Source: Pedobacter gandavensis (GTDB taxonomy: Bacteria; Bacteroidota; Bacteroidia; Sphingobacteriales; Sphingobacteriaceae). From it: a DNA stretch of 64,000 nt. This document shows positions 55,306 through 63,924 of the stretch, piece after piece. The stretch lies in contig NZ_WNXC01000009.1 in assembly GCF_014172405.1 (NCBI RefSeq), forward strand, positions 209,982-273,981, written 5' to 3'. The translations under genes were made by a program, and so were the position numbers. Position 1 is the first letter of the stretch. Each line of letters starts with the position of its first letter. The notes beneath the pieces are model-generated. The model made no database searches, was not told the origin of the DNA, and saw only the letters and a list, made by a program, of their open reading frames with translations.

Positions 55306-56916
55306 ATGAAGTCTACATCAAAATATTTTATATACGTTCTTTTGGCTGGAGTATTTACCAGCGGTCAGCTATTGGCGCAGGAGACAGCGGGTATCGATGC
55401 TGATATCGATTATATTCGCAAAAGCAACGCATGGCTCAGTTCTAAAAATGCTGCTGGACTAACGCATTACAATACAGTAAATGTGACCAATGCTGTGCTT
55501 AATTTTCAGAAAAAAGACGGAGGTTTCCGGAACTACTTTCAATCTGATGATAGCCAGGAATATGGTTTACAGGCCGACTCCTATTCACGTTTAAACAAGA
55601 ATGTCGTATTTTCCGGAGGTTTTGGTTATAAAAATTTTAAGGGTAAAAACATGAGCGGATCTGCCTTTATAGATCCTTACCAGACTCCTTTCGATATTGT
55701 AGAACTTGATGCAGCCAATAAAGGAACCAAAGAGCTTGAACTTTACCGCTTAAATGGTGCTGTAGGTGCACAGGTAAGCTCAAAACTAAGTATTGGGGCT
55801 AAATTGGATTACCAGGCAGGTAATTACGCTAAAAGACGAGATCTACGTCATATCAACAAATTGTTGGTTATGGATTTAAGTGCTGGTGCACTTTACCAGG
55901 TCAGCGATGCAGTAGAAATTGGAGCGAATTATAACTACAGTCGTCGCATCGAAAGCCTCAGCTTTAAAGTTGCCGGTAATAAAGACAGACAGTATCTTTC
56001 TTTGATCAGTTTTGGTTCATTTTACGGTCGCACAGAACTATTCGATCAATATGGCTATACCGCAGGTGGCACTACAAATCCATTAAAAGATATCAGGCAG
56101 GGTGCTTCATTACAGCTAAATATTAGCTTCGATAAGAATGTAACCTTATTTAATGAGTTCAGCTATGCCGATAGAAACGGTTTCTATGGAGAAGAGGGTA
56201 CCTCATCCATACTTTTAACCAGGCATCATGGCTCTGATTTTGCCTACAATGGGCGACTATCCATTAAAGCTGCTGAAATTGAACATCAGATCGGTTTAAA
56301 AGCAGATTATAATTTCCTCGAGAATAGGGAGACGATCTACAGAAGGGAAACTACCATTGGAGAACTTAACAGGATTGTTTATTATGGCGACAGAAAAGTA
56401 TTTTCGGCTGAGACCTTAAATGCAGGGTTAACCTACGACCTGTTTATGGGTGTAAAAAACAACCATCCTACATGGGCTGTCAATTTTACTGCGGATTATA
56501 TGAGCAGAGATCAGAGTACGGGTCTTTATCCATATTACAGAGATCAGAAAATAAATAGCTATCAATTTTCCGGGCAGGTTACCAGGTCATACCATCAACA
56601 AAAAAACACTTTTGATATCGGTTTAGGTATTGGTTATGGAGCTGGAACTGGAGCAATGGCCAAAGATGGAACCCTGGCTACTCCAGCTGAAGGCAACCCC
56701 GCTCCAACTACGATGCCACAGTTCCTCCAGGAAGAATATGAGTTTCTTACTGCATCCCGCATCAAGGGGAACCTGATGCTTAAATATACAAAAGCCCTAA
56801 AAGATAATTTAGGAGCCTATTTAAAGTTAGATTATTCTCATATATATTCGGGGGATGTTACCTTTCTCGGAAAGCATTTTAACACCACCAATATCAGTAT
56901 AGGTTGTAATTTTTAA
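55306..56916 (+). CDS. DUF6850-like outer-membrane beta-barrel protein
   Basis: 536 residues with a signal peptide (ending LLAQ). The mature part shows alternating aromatic/hydrophobic strands and tight turns typical of an outer-membrane barrel (VVFSGGFGYKNFKGKNMSGS, GANYNYSRRIESLSFKVAGN) and ends in TTNISIGCNF, a typical barrel C-terminus. It matches the DUF6850 proteins that usually follow DUF4876 genes in Bacteroidota. Spaced 6 bp from the DUF4876 stop. The sequence after its stop contains the perfect palindrome GGTCCAATTGGACC (56917-56930) but no T run, so I do not call a terminator. Substrate unknown. Confidence 0.85.
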   Translation: MKSTSKYFIYVLLAGVFTSGQLLAQETAGIDADIDYIRKSNAWLSSKNAAGLTHYNTVNVTNAVLNFQKKDGGFRNYFQSDDSQEYGLQADSYSRLNKNVVFSGGFGYKNFKGKNMSGSAFIDPYQTPFDIVELDAANKGTKELELYRLNGAVGAQVSSKLSIGAKLDYQAGNYAKRRDLRHINKLLVMDLSAGALYQVSDAVEIGANYNYSRRIESLSFKVAGNKDRQYLSLISFGSFYGRTELFDQYGYTAGGTTNPLKDIRQGASLQLNISFDKNVTLFNEFSYADRNGFYGEEGTSSILLTRHHGSDFAYNGRLSIKAAEIEHQIGLKADYNFLENRETIYRRETTIGELNRIVYYGDRKVFSAETLNAGLTYDLFMGVKNNHPTWAVNFTADYMSRDQSTGLYPYYRDQKINSYQFSGQVTRSYHQQKNTFDIGLGIGYGAGTGAMAKDGTLATPAEGNPAPTTMPQFLQEEYEFLTASRIKGNLMLKYTKALKDNLGAYLKLDYSHIYSGDVTFLGKHFNTTNISIGCNF

Positions 56917-56994
56917 GGTCCAATTGGACCGGTTCTATGCCCCATCATTAAGATGGTGTATGATTACCGGCCCATGGTCTATCCCTTTTTACCG

Positions 56995-58041
56995 TTAAAG
57001 CCTGGCAATGGTACTTCCATTATAGCGATACACGCCGTTCATAGATCCAAACAAAACATTCTCTTTTCCATCTTCTAGAATCCCGAAAATCAAAGGTTTA
57101 TTTGCTATTTCGGTTACCGTTGGTTTTACATTGGATAATGACTTTTCATCATAGCGGGAAAGTACCCAATCCTTGACATGAGCACTTTTAGAACTGGTCC
57201 AAATGTTTCCTTTTTTATCTTCGTAGATATAACCAATAAAATCTTGCGTAAAATTGGTAAATGTATTGCCATCATAGCGCCAAAGGCCGTCATTGCCACC
57301 GAGCCAAATGTTGCCTTTTTTATCTTTGATTATCGAACGCACATTCGTAAAAGGTTTTCCGTCCTTATTGGTTATCCTGGTAAATGTCTTTCCATCATAA
57401 ACGCGGGCATATCCCCTTGTACCAAACCAAAACTTCCCTGTTTTGTCTTCAATAACAGAATTAACATCATTTTGCATCCAATGAGCCTCTTGAAGCTCTT
57501 GTTGGTAGACTGATACCTGAACAGAATCAGTCTGAGTAGCAGAAGGGCTTTCTGTCATTTTAAAATTCCGAAAAGATTTCCCATCGTAAAGACTTGCTCC
57601 GCTTTCAGTTCCGAACCAAATATTACCAGTTTTATCTTCATAAATATTGGTAACCCGATCATTGGCAAGCCCATCTTTGGTTGTTAAATGACGAAAGGAT
57701 GTCCCATCGTAATAGTAAACACCTGAGCCAACAGAAGCGAACCAAAAATTCCCCTTTCTATCTTCTAAAACTGAAAAAAAACGGGCCGAACTTACTTTAC
57801 TTGTCATATTAGTAAACGATTTTCCATCGTATTTAAATATACCATCAAATGCAGCAACCCAAATGTTACCCTTTTTATCTTGTATGAGATTACGAGTGAT
57901 TCGGTTAGGTCCGGAAGACATGACCGAGTCTTTGGTTTCAGACTTAACATTTTCTTTTGAGCGGCTTGTTTTGTCTTGTCCAGCACAGGAAGTGCTAAAA
58001 ACAAACATCAGGAACAAAGCATATACGTGTGCGTATTTCAT
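56995..58041 (-). CDS. Seven-bladed Reg_prop beta-propeller lipoprotein
   Basis: 348 residues with a lipoprotein signal ending at Cys19 (VFSTSC). A short charged linker (20-45) leads into seven Reg_prop blades, each with (D/E)DKKGNIWxG and YDGxSFxN; the first begins near residue 50 and the last ends at the C-terminus (VYRYNGSTIARL). This is a complete stand-alone version of the sensor propeller found in HTCS proteins, but with no kinase attached. It is divergent from a membrane-anchored winged-helix regulator, 122 bp away, and may be its sensory partner. I see no enzyme motif. Confidence 0.88.
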   Translation of the reverse strand: MKYAHVYALFLMFVFSTSCAGQDKTSRSKENVKSETKDSVMSSGPNRITRNLIQDKKGNIWVAAFDGIFKYDGKSFTNMTSKVSSARFFSVLEDRKGNFWFASVGSGVYYYDGTSFRHLTTKDGLANDRVTNIYEDKTGNIWFGTESGASLYDGKSFRNFKMTESPSATQTDSVQVSVYQQELQEAHWMQNDVNSVIEDKTGKFWFGTRGYARVYDGKTFTRITNKDGKPFTNVRSIIKDKKGNIWLGGNDGLWRYDGNTFTNFTQDFIGYIYEDKKGNIWTSSKSAHVKDWVLSRYDEKSLSNVKPTVTEIANKPLIFGILEDGKENVLFGSMNGVYRYNGSTIARL

Positions 58042-58163
58042 AATTTTTTCTTTTTTATTACCTTACAATTATTTGATTCAACGAATCTACTTTGATATTT
58101 TTCGGCTGGAGAGATTTGGATTGTAAATAAAAATGTAACCTTTGTAAATAAATAGTAAACAGC

Positions 58164-59063
58164 ATGTTTGATAGTCGAAACCTCCGATCTGGAAAGTCCA
58201 AATACCTATTTGGGTTGATATTACTTTCGTTTATCTCTGTGATCTGCGCGGCTTTCAGTATGACCGGCAGCGACAACTTTGACTTCGCCAGAAGGGAAGT
58301 TTTGCTCCGCAAAATCGGACATGAACTCCTCCTACAGTCAGGCGACATGAGATCAAGAGTGCTCCCGGTAAAAAAGATCGCAGAAAATGAATATCAAATC
58401 AGCTTTGAGCATGAGCTTACTTTTCAAACGGACTCCCTGGTGAATACTACCCAGCGTTTGTTAGCCAATGCCCCACTAGCAGAGGATTATGTTGTTAACG
58501 TTCTGAACTGCGGCAACTCTAGTATCGCCTATGGATACGCTATATCCAAAAATAAAAAAGATGATATTGTAGCCTGTATAGGAAGAGCGCAGCCCAAAGC
58601 ATGTTATTTGATCAACATTAGATTCAAGGCGACAGGAATAAATACAGCAAAGAATGGATATCTGCTGGGCAGTCTGCCGTTTTTAGCATTTGTTGGATTT
58701 ATTTTTCTGAGATCAGTTAAGCCTCGAAAAATTATACCTGAGGAACAGCATACTGATATGTTCACTTTAGGTAAAGTATTGTTCGATGCGAAGAATCGGA
58801 AGCTGATTATGAATGGAAAGACCATAGACCTGACCGGAACAGAAACCCGTTTGCTACTCATTTTCGCAAAGTCACCCAACGAGACCATAGAAAGAAGCAG
58901 ATTGCAAAAAGAGATCTGGGAAGATGAAGGTGTGATTGTGGGGCGCAGTCTGGATATGTTCATATCAAAACTTAGAAAAAAGCTGGAATTTGATCCGAAT
59001 ATCAACATTGTTGTGATAAGGGGAAAAGGATATAAGCTTGAAATTACGACTCAATCGGTATAA
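58164..59063 (+). CDS. Membrane-anchored winged-helix transcriptional regulator
   Basis: 299 residues. First membrane helix (about 15-34, YLFGLILLSFISVICAAFSM), a periplasmic domain (about 35-165, with two cysteines at NCGNSS and VACIGRAQPKAC), second membrane helix (about 167-183, LLGSLPFLAFVGFIFL) and a cytoplasmic OmpR/PhoB-type winged helix at the C-terminus (about 198-295, LTGTETRLLLIFAKSPNETI, EIWEDEG and SLDMFISKLRKKLEFDPN). It is a one-component regulator like ToxR but with the DNA-binding domain after, not before, the membrane. The divergent propeller lipoprotein is its probable partner and target. No receiver domain, so no phosphorelay. Confidence 0.9.
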   Translation: MFDSRNLRSGKSKYLFGLILLSFISVICAAFSMTGSDNFDFARREVLLRKIGHELLLQSGDMRSRVLPVKKIAENEYQISFEHELTFQTDSLVNTTQRLLANAPLAEDYVVNVLNCGNSSIAYGYAISKNKKDDIVACIGRAQPKACYLINIRFKATGINTAKNGYLLGSLPFLAFVGFIFLRSVKPRKIIPEEQHTDMFTLGKVLFDAKNRKLIMNGKTIDLTGTETRLLLIFAKSPNETIERSRLQKEIWEDEGVIVGRSLDMFISKLRKKLEFDPNINIVVIRGKGYKLEITTQSV

Positions 59064-59139
59064 TTAGAAAATCATCCATCTGAGATAGAACTGGTAAAAT
59101 CAAGTTTTTCAGTCCATTTAAGAAGTTTCACTGAAATAA

Positions 59140-59841
59140 TTAAGCTTTATACGTTCCAAACATTCGGTCCCAAATAGAAGTATAAAAACCAAAGTTTCTT
59201 TGTTCGTTTAAATGATGTTGGTTATGAAATTTTGTAGTTCCTAAAAATAATTGTTCCGTCCATTTTGGGAAGAATTCTCGGTTTAGATGACCGATAGTTC
59301 CCCAAATCAAATTAATGAGCAGGTAAATCATAATGGAAAAAATAGAAAAATCATACCACATAAAAACAAAGATCATCATCAATCCGAAACCTAAGGTTTC
59401 CAAGGGATGCAACACAAATAGGCTCAAGAAATTAGTGCTCTTATGTTCATGATGTTTCCGGTGTAAAATTTTATAAATAAAAGGATGATGCGCTAAGTAA
59501 TGAAAAACATACATCATTAGGTCCATCACCAAGATAATGGTTACAATTTCAATAAGAAGGGTCAGGATGGTTTTAGATTCGTTTAATGTAATCCATCCTG
59601 TTTTCCATAAACGAACACCTATCAACATCACAACGATATTGAGAAATAAAGTTAGAAAACTTACATACAAATCAGATTTTAGAAAAGGATGATCAGTCGT
59701 TTGAATCTTATTCTTCGAACATTTTTTATCAATAAAAAGATAAAATCCAATCGAAAACAAATACAAAAATGCGTTGGATATCAAACTGAAAATAATCCAT
59801 TCCAACCAAGATAGATTTTCAAAAAATGACAGAAAACTCAA
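59140..59841 (-). CDS. Sterol desaturase/fatty-acid hydroxylase-family membrane di-iron protein
   Basis: 233 residues with four or so membrane helices. The histidine clusters of the superfamily are present: HYLAHH (after FMYVF), HRKHHEH and, near the C-terminus, HNQHH. They would hold a di-iron centre for hydroxylation or desaturation of a lipid. Bacteroidota have no sterols, so the substrate is likely a fatty acid, carotenoid or other lipid; I cannot say which. The gene follows the methyltransferase gene by 28 bp on the same strand, so the two are probably co-transcribed. Confidence 0.9.
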   Translation of the reverse strand: MSFLSFFENLSWLEWIIFSLISNAFLYLFSIGFYLFIDKKCSKNKIQTTDHPFLKSDLYVSFLTLFLNIVVMLIGVRLWKTGWITLNESKTILTLLIEIVTIILVMDLMMYVFHYLAHHPFIYKILHRKHHEHKSTNFLSLFVLHPLETLGFGLMMIFVFMWYDFSIFSIMIYLLINLIWGTIGHLNREFFPKWTEQLFLGTTKFHNQHHLNEQRNFGFYTSIWDRMFGTYKA

Positions 59842-59869
59842 AACGCAGGTGATTTATGAAGATTTGATG

Positions 59870-60493
59870 CTATTTTTTTCGCCCTAAGAACCTAATTACA
59901 GAACCTGTACCATTATGATAAAGTCCCTCATTAAGTTGAATCTCCACTTCAGCTAACTCAAGAATCTCAAAATCAGCGAAGTCCTCTTTAATCTCTTCAA
60001 TTGAAAACAACATACCAGGATCAGTTGGCCCTCCTACGTCCTTATTTTTCGCGAGATAGTTTAGGTGATTTTTACTAAAAGCTTCAAAAATAACATGGCC
60101 ACCCTTTCGCAAATGCCTGCTTAGGATGTGGTGATAGTCAGATTTTATATCAGCAGGGAAATGGGCATAAATCAGTGCAATGGCATCGAAGCTTTCATCA
60201 TTATACCCCAGCTCTGGTAAAAACCCGATCTGGTAATCGATCTCTACCTGATTTGCCTCGGCAAGCAACATTGCTTTTCTTTTTCCCTCGGTACTGATGT
60301 CAAAAGCAGAAACCTTCCAACCCTGACTGGCGGCAAATACAGCATTACGCCCCTCTCCTTCAGCGGCAAAAAGGATTTCACCTAACTGCAATTTTTCCAA
60401 CTGAGATTTTAAATAATTATTTGGATTGATACCGTAGGCAAATTCGTCCTGTTTATAACGTTCTTCCCATTTTTGTAACCAGATTTCGTTCAT
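59870..60493 (-). CDS. Class I SAM-dependent methyltransferase (TehB/thiopurine-type)
   Basis: 207 residues. SAM-binding motif I is ILFAAEGEGRNAVFAASQGW, followed by the acidic loop VSAFDISTEGKRKAMLLAE and motif IV DAIALIYAHFP; later GGHVIFEAFSKNH. The N-terminal WEERYKQDEFAYGINPN is typical of small methyltransferases related to TehB. Cytoplasmic. First of a two-gene unit with the desaturase-like gene. Substrate unknown. Confidence 0.9.
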   Translation of the reverse strand: MNEIWLQKWEERYKQDEFAYGINPNNYLKSQLEKLQLGEILFAAEGEGRNAVFAASQGWKVSAFDISTEGKRKAMLLAEANQVEIDYQIGFLPELGYNDESFDAIALIYAHFPADIKSDYHHILSRHLRKGGHVIFEAFSKNHLNYLAKNKDVGGPTDPGMLFSIEEIKEDFADFEILELAEVEIQLNEGLYHNGTGSVIRFLGRKK

Positions 60494-60671
60494 ATCATAA
60501 AATTAATCGCTGCTGGAATCATGTAGGTTTGTGCCGTTCCAGTAAACAAATTTATCTTAATAATTTTCTTTTCCCAGGGAGCCACATAGAAATGACTTTG
60601 TGTACACACAGCATTTAATGATTAAACTTAAAGATAATGTAGAAGCCAGGTAAAAAGGATATTTTTACATT

Positions 60672-61193
60672 ATGAAAAACCTAAGCATCTTAATATCTAC
60701 CGCCGCTATTTTGACACTTTCATCTTGTGGGATGAACAACAATGCTGCAAAAAACAGCAATGAGGTAGTCCCGGCTCCTATAGCCCAAGACAGCACAGCT
60801 GAAAAGGGTTTATTTGCAAAGATGTCGCTGAAAGACACCGTTAAGGCTGGCGAATTGGTGGAATTGAAATTCACAGTGTACAACAATGGCGACACTGCAC
60901 AACGTTTTTGTAAGTGGCACACTCCTTTTGAGCCATTCATCAGCAAATACCTGGATGTAAAATTAGCTTCTGGTGAAGAGATCAACTACAAAGGTGCAAT
61001 GGCCAAACGAATGATGCCACCACCGGCTAGCAGTTATATCACTGTAAATTCTAAAGACAGTGTTTCTACCAAAGTAGATCTCTTAAAAGGATATGACCTC
61101 AGCAAACCTGGTAAGTACACCATTACTTATGTGGGCCAAAATATGAGTGGACTGATTGTTAAAGACAGTATTTCATTCGTTTACGAGAAATAG
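60672..61193 (+). CDS. Lipoprotein with M35-metalloprotease propeptide-like domain
   Basis: 173 residues with a lipobox at Cys19 (LTLSSC). The domain (about 50-173) has GLFAKMSLKDTVKAGELVEL, FTVYNNGDTAQRFCKWHTPF, YKGAMAKRMMPPPASSYITV and YDLSKPGKYTITYVGQ. This pattern matches the N-terminal Ig-like pro-region of peptidyl-Lys metalloendopeptidases (M35), including KWxTPxE and GxxAKR; here no catalytic HExxH domain follows. It could be a stand-alone inhibitor or binding domain exposed on the outer membrane. The similarity is by eye. Single gene, divergent from the methyltransferase. Confidence 0.85.
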   Translation: MKNLSILISTAAILTLSSCGMNNNAAKNSNEVVPAPIAQDSTAEKGLFAKMSLKDTVKAGELVELKFTVYNNGDTAQRFCKWHTPFEPFISKYLDVKLASGEEINYKGAMAKRMMPPPASSYITVNSKDSVSTKVDLLKGYDLSKPGKYTITYVGQNMSGLIVKDSISFVYEK

Positions 61194-61587
61194 TAAAAAT
61201 ATATTTTTTCTTATTATGGCTTTCGGATAAGCATATCATGGATTCCTCTTTGTCTTTCCAAAAAGCTCGCTTCAGCATTCTGTATGGTGTGTAATGCCTG
61301 ATCCATTTTGCAGGATTAGGTAAATGCAACTCAATGTATCTAGAACAGCAACGTTAACGTCTAAACTATCTTGTTTTATCTAACCAAAACCGTTTGAACT
61401 GGATATTAATGAAACTATAGAAAAACACAACAACTACACTGTGTATCAACGCATTGTATCATTTTTGCTAAAAATACTCAACCAAATAACTTTCACGAAA
61501 ATATTATTTATATTGTTATATCGTGGTTGTTCTAAAGAAAAAACTGCTGCGTATTTTCAAACAACCTATAAACAAAAAATCATCCTT
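61194..61587. other. 394-bp region before the amide hydrolase gene
   Basis: No firm gene. A 30-codon minus-strand ORF (61214-61306, beginning MDQALHTIQNAEASFLERQR) is present but unsupported. The second half would encode an N-terminal extension of the next gene if its GTG at 61441 were used, which I think unlikely. Confidence 0.4.
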
Positions 61588-62685
61588 ATGTGTACAGGTA
61601 TTCAGGTTAAAACAAAAAGCGGTGCGCCGATCTACGGTCGTACTATGGAATTTGCAACAAATTTAAGATCAGAAGTACTGGTCATCCCCAAGGGAACCAG
61701 CTTTGTCGGGGCAGGACCAGACCCTAGTACAAGTGGCCTCCTTTGGACTTCCCAGTACGACATCACCGGTCTCAATGTCATGGGAATGGATCTGATTATC
61801 GATGGTATCAATTCAGAAGGACTGTCTGTTGGTGGGTTCTACTTTACTAATTATGCAGGCTATATGAATGTACGACCGGACGAAGCAGACAAATCAATGT
61901 GCTCTACAGATTTACCAACGTACTTATTGTCTACCTGCACAACGGTCGACGAAGTAAAAAAAGCCTTATTAGAAATTAAAGTTAATAAAGGGGCTCACAC
62001 TGCAGCAAAAAATCCATTAATAAAGAATGAAATCGCTCGTAATCAAACTGCTGTTGCCCTACACTACAACATACACGATGCTGAAGGAAATGTTCTGGTG
62101 GTTGAGTATATGCATGGCGAATTACATATGCATGATAACCCGATTGGTGTTTTAACCAATTCTCCGGATTACCAGTGGCACTATACTAATCTCAGTAATT
62201 ATGTAAATCTAACGCCCAATAATGTAGCAGAACTATCTCTGAAAAACATGACAGATTCAGTAGCCACATTGCCTCCGATAACGGCTTTCGGACAGGGGAC
62301 AGGCTTACTCGGACTACCGGGCGATTACACACCTCCTTCCCGTTTTATTCGTGCCGTATTCTATTCGCAGTTTGTTATACCAGTGATTGAACATGAAGAA
62401 GCCGTACTCCAGGCATTTCATATACTTGATGCGTTTGATATACCTCATGGAACTATACGGGACTCTCAAGAAGGTCCGGAATATACCCAATGGACAGTGG
62501 CCAGCGATTTGAAAAGCAAAAAGTTTTATTTCCATACCGTAAACGACAGAACCATCCGAATGGTAGATCTTGCCAACTGGGATTTTAACGAGAATAAAAA
62601 TAAAATCGTAAAGATGAGTATCAATCAAAGGCCTACCATTATCAACATGGCTGATCATAAAAATGTGGCTGATCTGGTGCTATAG
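61588..62685 (+). CDS. Choloylglycine hydrolase-family (Ntn) linear amide C-N hydrolase
   Basis: Cleaves an amide bond using the N-terminal cysteine as nucleophile (bile-salt hydrolase, penicillin V acylase, N-acyl homoserine lactone acylase group). I place the start at ATG 61588, giving MCTGIQVKTKSGAPIYGRTM: after Met removal Cys2 is free, Arg18 is conserved and position 21 is Glu where bile-salt hydrolases have Asp. IDGINSEGLSVGGFYFTNYA holds the conserved Asn region. 365 residues, normal length. The frame is open upstream to a GTG at 61441, but that would bury the nucleophile behind 49 residues that are not a signal peptide. No export signal, so cytoplasmic. Substrate unknown; bile salts are unlikely unless the host is an animal. 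Confidence 0.9.
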   Translation: MCTGIQVKTKSGAPIYGRTMEFATNLRSEVLVIPKGTSFVGAGPDPSTSGLLWTSQYDITGLNVMGMDLIIDGINSEGLSVGGFYFTNYAGYMNVRPDEADKSMCSTDLPTYLLSTCTTVDEVKKALLEIKVNKGAHTAAKNPLIKNEIARNQTAVALHYNIHDAEGNVLVVEYMHGELHMHDNPIGVLTNSPDYQWHYTNLSNYVNLTPNNVAELSLKNMTDSVATLPPITAFGQGTGLLGLPGDYTPPSRFIRAVFYSQFVIPVIEHEEAVLQAFHILDAFDIPHGTIRDSQEGPEYTQWTVASDLKSKKFYFHTVNDRTIRMVDLANWDFNENKNKIVKMSINQRPTIINMADHKNVADLVL

Positions 62686-62711
62686 ATAAAACAAAAAAAA
62701 TCCTAAAAACG

Positions 62712-62750
62712 AAAAAAGCCGTTCTTCTTTTTCAGAAAAACGGCTTTTTC
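62712..62750. terminator. Bidirectional terminator, sequence shared with 14038-14075
   Basis: Arms AAAAAGCCGTT / AACGGCTTTTT around a CTTCTTTTTCAGAAA loop. It lies between the convergent hydrolase gene (+) and repeat-protein gene (-). Confidence 0.85.
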
Positions 62751-62835
62751 AGCAGTGGGCCTCCTATTCAGACTTGTAGCCAAACCACCTAAGCTGCACA
62801 ACAAAAGAAAGAAACAAGTTGCTCAAATATTAAAA

Positions 62836-63624
62836 CTAATGAGCATTTTTATTATTAAAACTTTGAATTGTTTTGTAAAGCAGTAAGAGGTTATCACCTA
62901 AATCGCCTACTTCTCGAATCTGACCATTGATGTCATAATCAATTCGTTTATCTCCTATTTGGCGAATCCGGCCATTGATATCATAATCAACTCGATCATC
63001 TCCTATTTGGCGAACTCGGTTATTAATATCATAATCTATTCGTTTGTCCCCAATTTGACGAACACGGTCATTGATATCATAGTCAACTCGATCATCTCCT
63101 ATTTGGCGAACTCGGTTATTAATATCATAATCTATTCGTTTGTCCCCAATTTGACGAACACGGTCATTGATATCATAGTCAATTCGATCATCTCCTATTT
63201 GGCGAACACGATTATTAATATCATAGTCTATTCGTTTATCTCCGATTTGACGAACACGGCCATTGATGTCATAATCAATTCGATCATCTCCTATTTGACG
63301 AACACGATTATTAATATCATAGTCTATTCGTTTATCTCCGATTTGACGAACGCGGCCATTGATGTCATAATCAATTACTAAACCGTCAATATTATCCAAT
63401 TGGCCGTTCACGTCATATTTCACGGGTTTATCGCCAATGCTGTTAAAAGTAGAAACATCTTTATTTTGCAGCCTACCTTTTGAATCTAATCGTACATTCA
63501 AGCCTTCCTTTTGAACGATAAAAACATGGTTTTTATCGCTTCCAGAAAGATCAAGCTTAATTGTTTGTGAATAAACATGACCCGAAAAAATAAAAAAAAT
63601 AAATAAAAAGAGGACTGTTTTCAT
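62836..63624 (-). CDS. Secreted protein made of 16-residue YD-type tandem repeats
   Basis: 262 residues with a signal peptide (MKTVLFLFIFFIFSGHVYS-Q). After a 65-residue lead with diverged repeat units (RLDSKGRLQNKD, KYDVNGQLDNID), residues 85-243 hold ten near-identical 16-residue units of form DYDINGRVRQIGDKRI. They alternate between an N-G/N-D version followed by DKRI and an N-N version followed by DDR(I/V), so the true DNA unit is 96 bp. The pattern Y-D-x-N-G-R-V resembles YD/RHS-type beta repeats and would give a regular, charge-balanced beta solenoid or propeller-like rod. The last 20 residues are helical. Partner and function unknown. Followed on the other side by an insertion-sequence start. 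Confidence 0.85.
   Translation of the reverse strand: MKTVLFLFIFFIFSGHVYSQTIKLDLSGSDKNHVFIVQKEGLNVRLDSKGRLQNKDVSTFNSIGDKPVKYDVNGQLDNIDGLVIDYDINGRVRQIGDKRIDYDINNRVRQIGDDRIDYDINGRVRQIGDKRIDYDINNRVRQIGDDRIDYDINDRVRQIGDKRIDYDINNRVRQIGDDRVDYDINDRVRQIGDKRIDYDINNRVRQIGDDRVDYDINGRIRQIGDKRIDYDINGQIREVGDLGDNLLLLYKTIQSFNNKNAH
62896..63372 (-). repeat. 48-bp tandem repeats (about ten) with 96-bp higher-order unit
   Basis: About ten in-frame copies. Copies two units apart are more alike than neighbours: the stretch starting at 63001 recurs almost unchanged 96 bp later at 63097. The homogeneity at DNA level points to recent expansion by slippage or unequal recombination. Confidence 0.9.
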
Positions 63625-63673
63625 AAGGATTAACTAAAGTGATTCATTGCTTGCCAATGATAATGAAATATAA

Positions 63674-63839
63674 CTAAATATCTTTAAGCGCTCCGACAAA
63701 AACCATACCTAAACCACTAATAGTACCGATAAAAATGTCTAAAGAATAAAACAGCATTAAGTGCATGCTTTTCCTGGGCATTTACCAGTACAGAGCTAGA
63801 AAAGTACAGGAAGGAAAGTATTACAAATATTTTTTTCAT
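63674..63839 (-). other. Two overlapping small ORFs, possibly one decayed or frameshifted gene
   Basis: Minus strand 63839-63717 encodes 40 residues beginning with a perfect signal peptide (MKKIFVILSFLYFSSSVLVN, then AQEKH). In another frame 63781-63674 encodes 35 residues with a basic start and one membrane helix (FIGTISGLGMVFVGALKDI). They overlap by 65 bp. A single base change in length near 63755-63775 would join signal and helix into one small membrane protein, so this may be a frameshifted gene. It lies 49 bp upstream of the repeat-protein gene. Confidence 0.3.
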
Positions 63840-63924
63840 CTACAAGATGATTTAGGATCAATCCCAAAACTTGTGGAGGAGGTGATAAAAATATAGCTTT
63901 GTATTTTTATCCAGTTTAATATTT

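Noticed and set aside
56917..56930. Perfect 14-bp palindrome GGTCCAATTGGACC after the DUF6850 gene
   Set aside because: No T run follows, so a terminator call is not supported; no repeat elsewhere noticed.
61214..61306. 30-codon minus-strand ORF between lipoprotein and hydrolase genes
   Set aside because: Too short, no recognisable features and no linked gene; noted only in the intergenic entry.
61441..61587. N-terminal extension of the amide hydrolase from GTG 61441
   Set aside because: It would bury the Cys nucleophile that must be N-terminal, and it is not a signal peptide.
62896..63372. Tandem 48-bp repeats considered as a CRISPR array
   Set aside because: Repeats are contiguous with no unique spacers and are in frame within a protein gene.
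62959..63381. Long plus-strand ORF with repeated NxxINIIxYSF units opposite the YD-repeat gene
   Set aside because: Repeat length of 48 bp keeps every frame open; the minus-strand product has a signal peptide and sensible composition, so this is a shadow.
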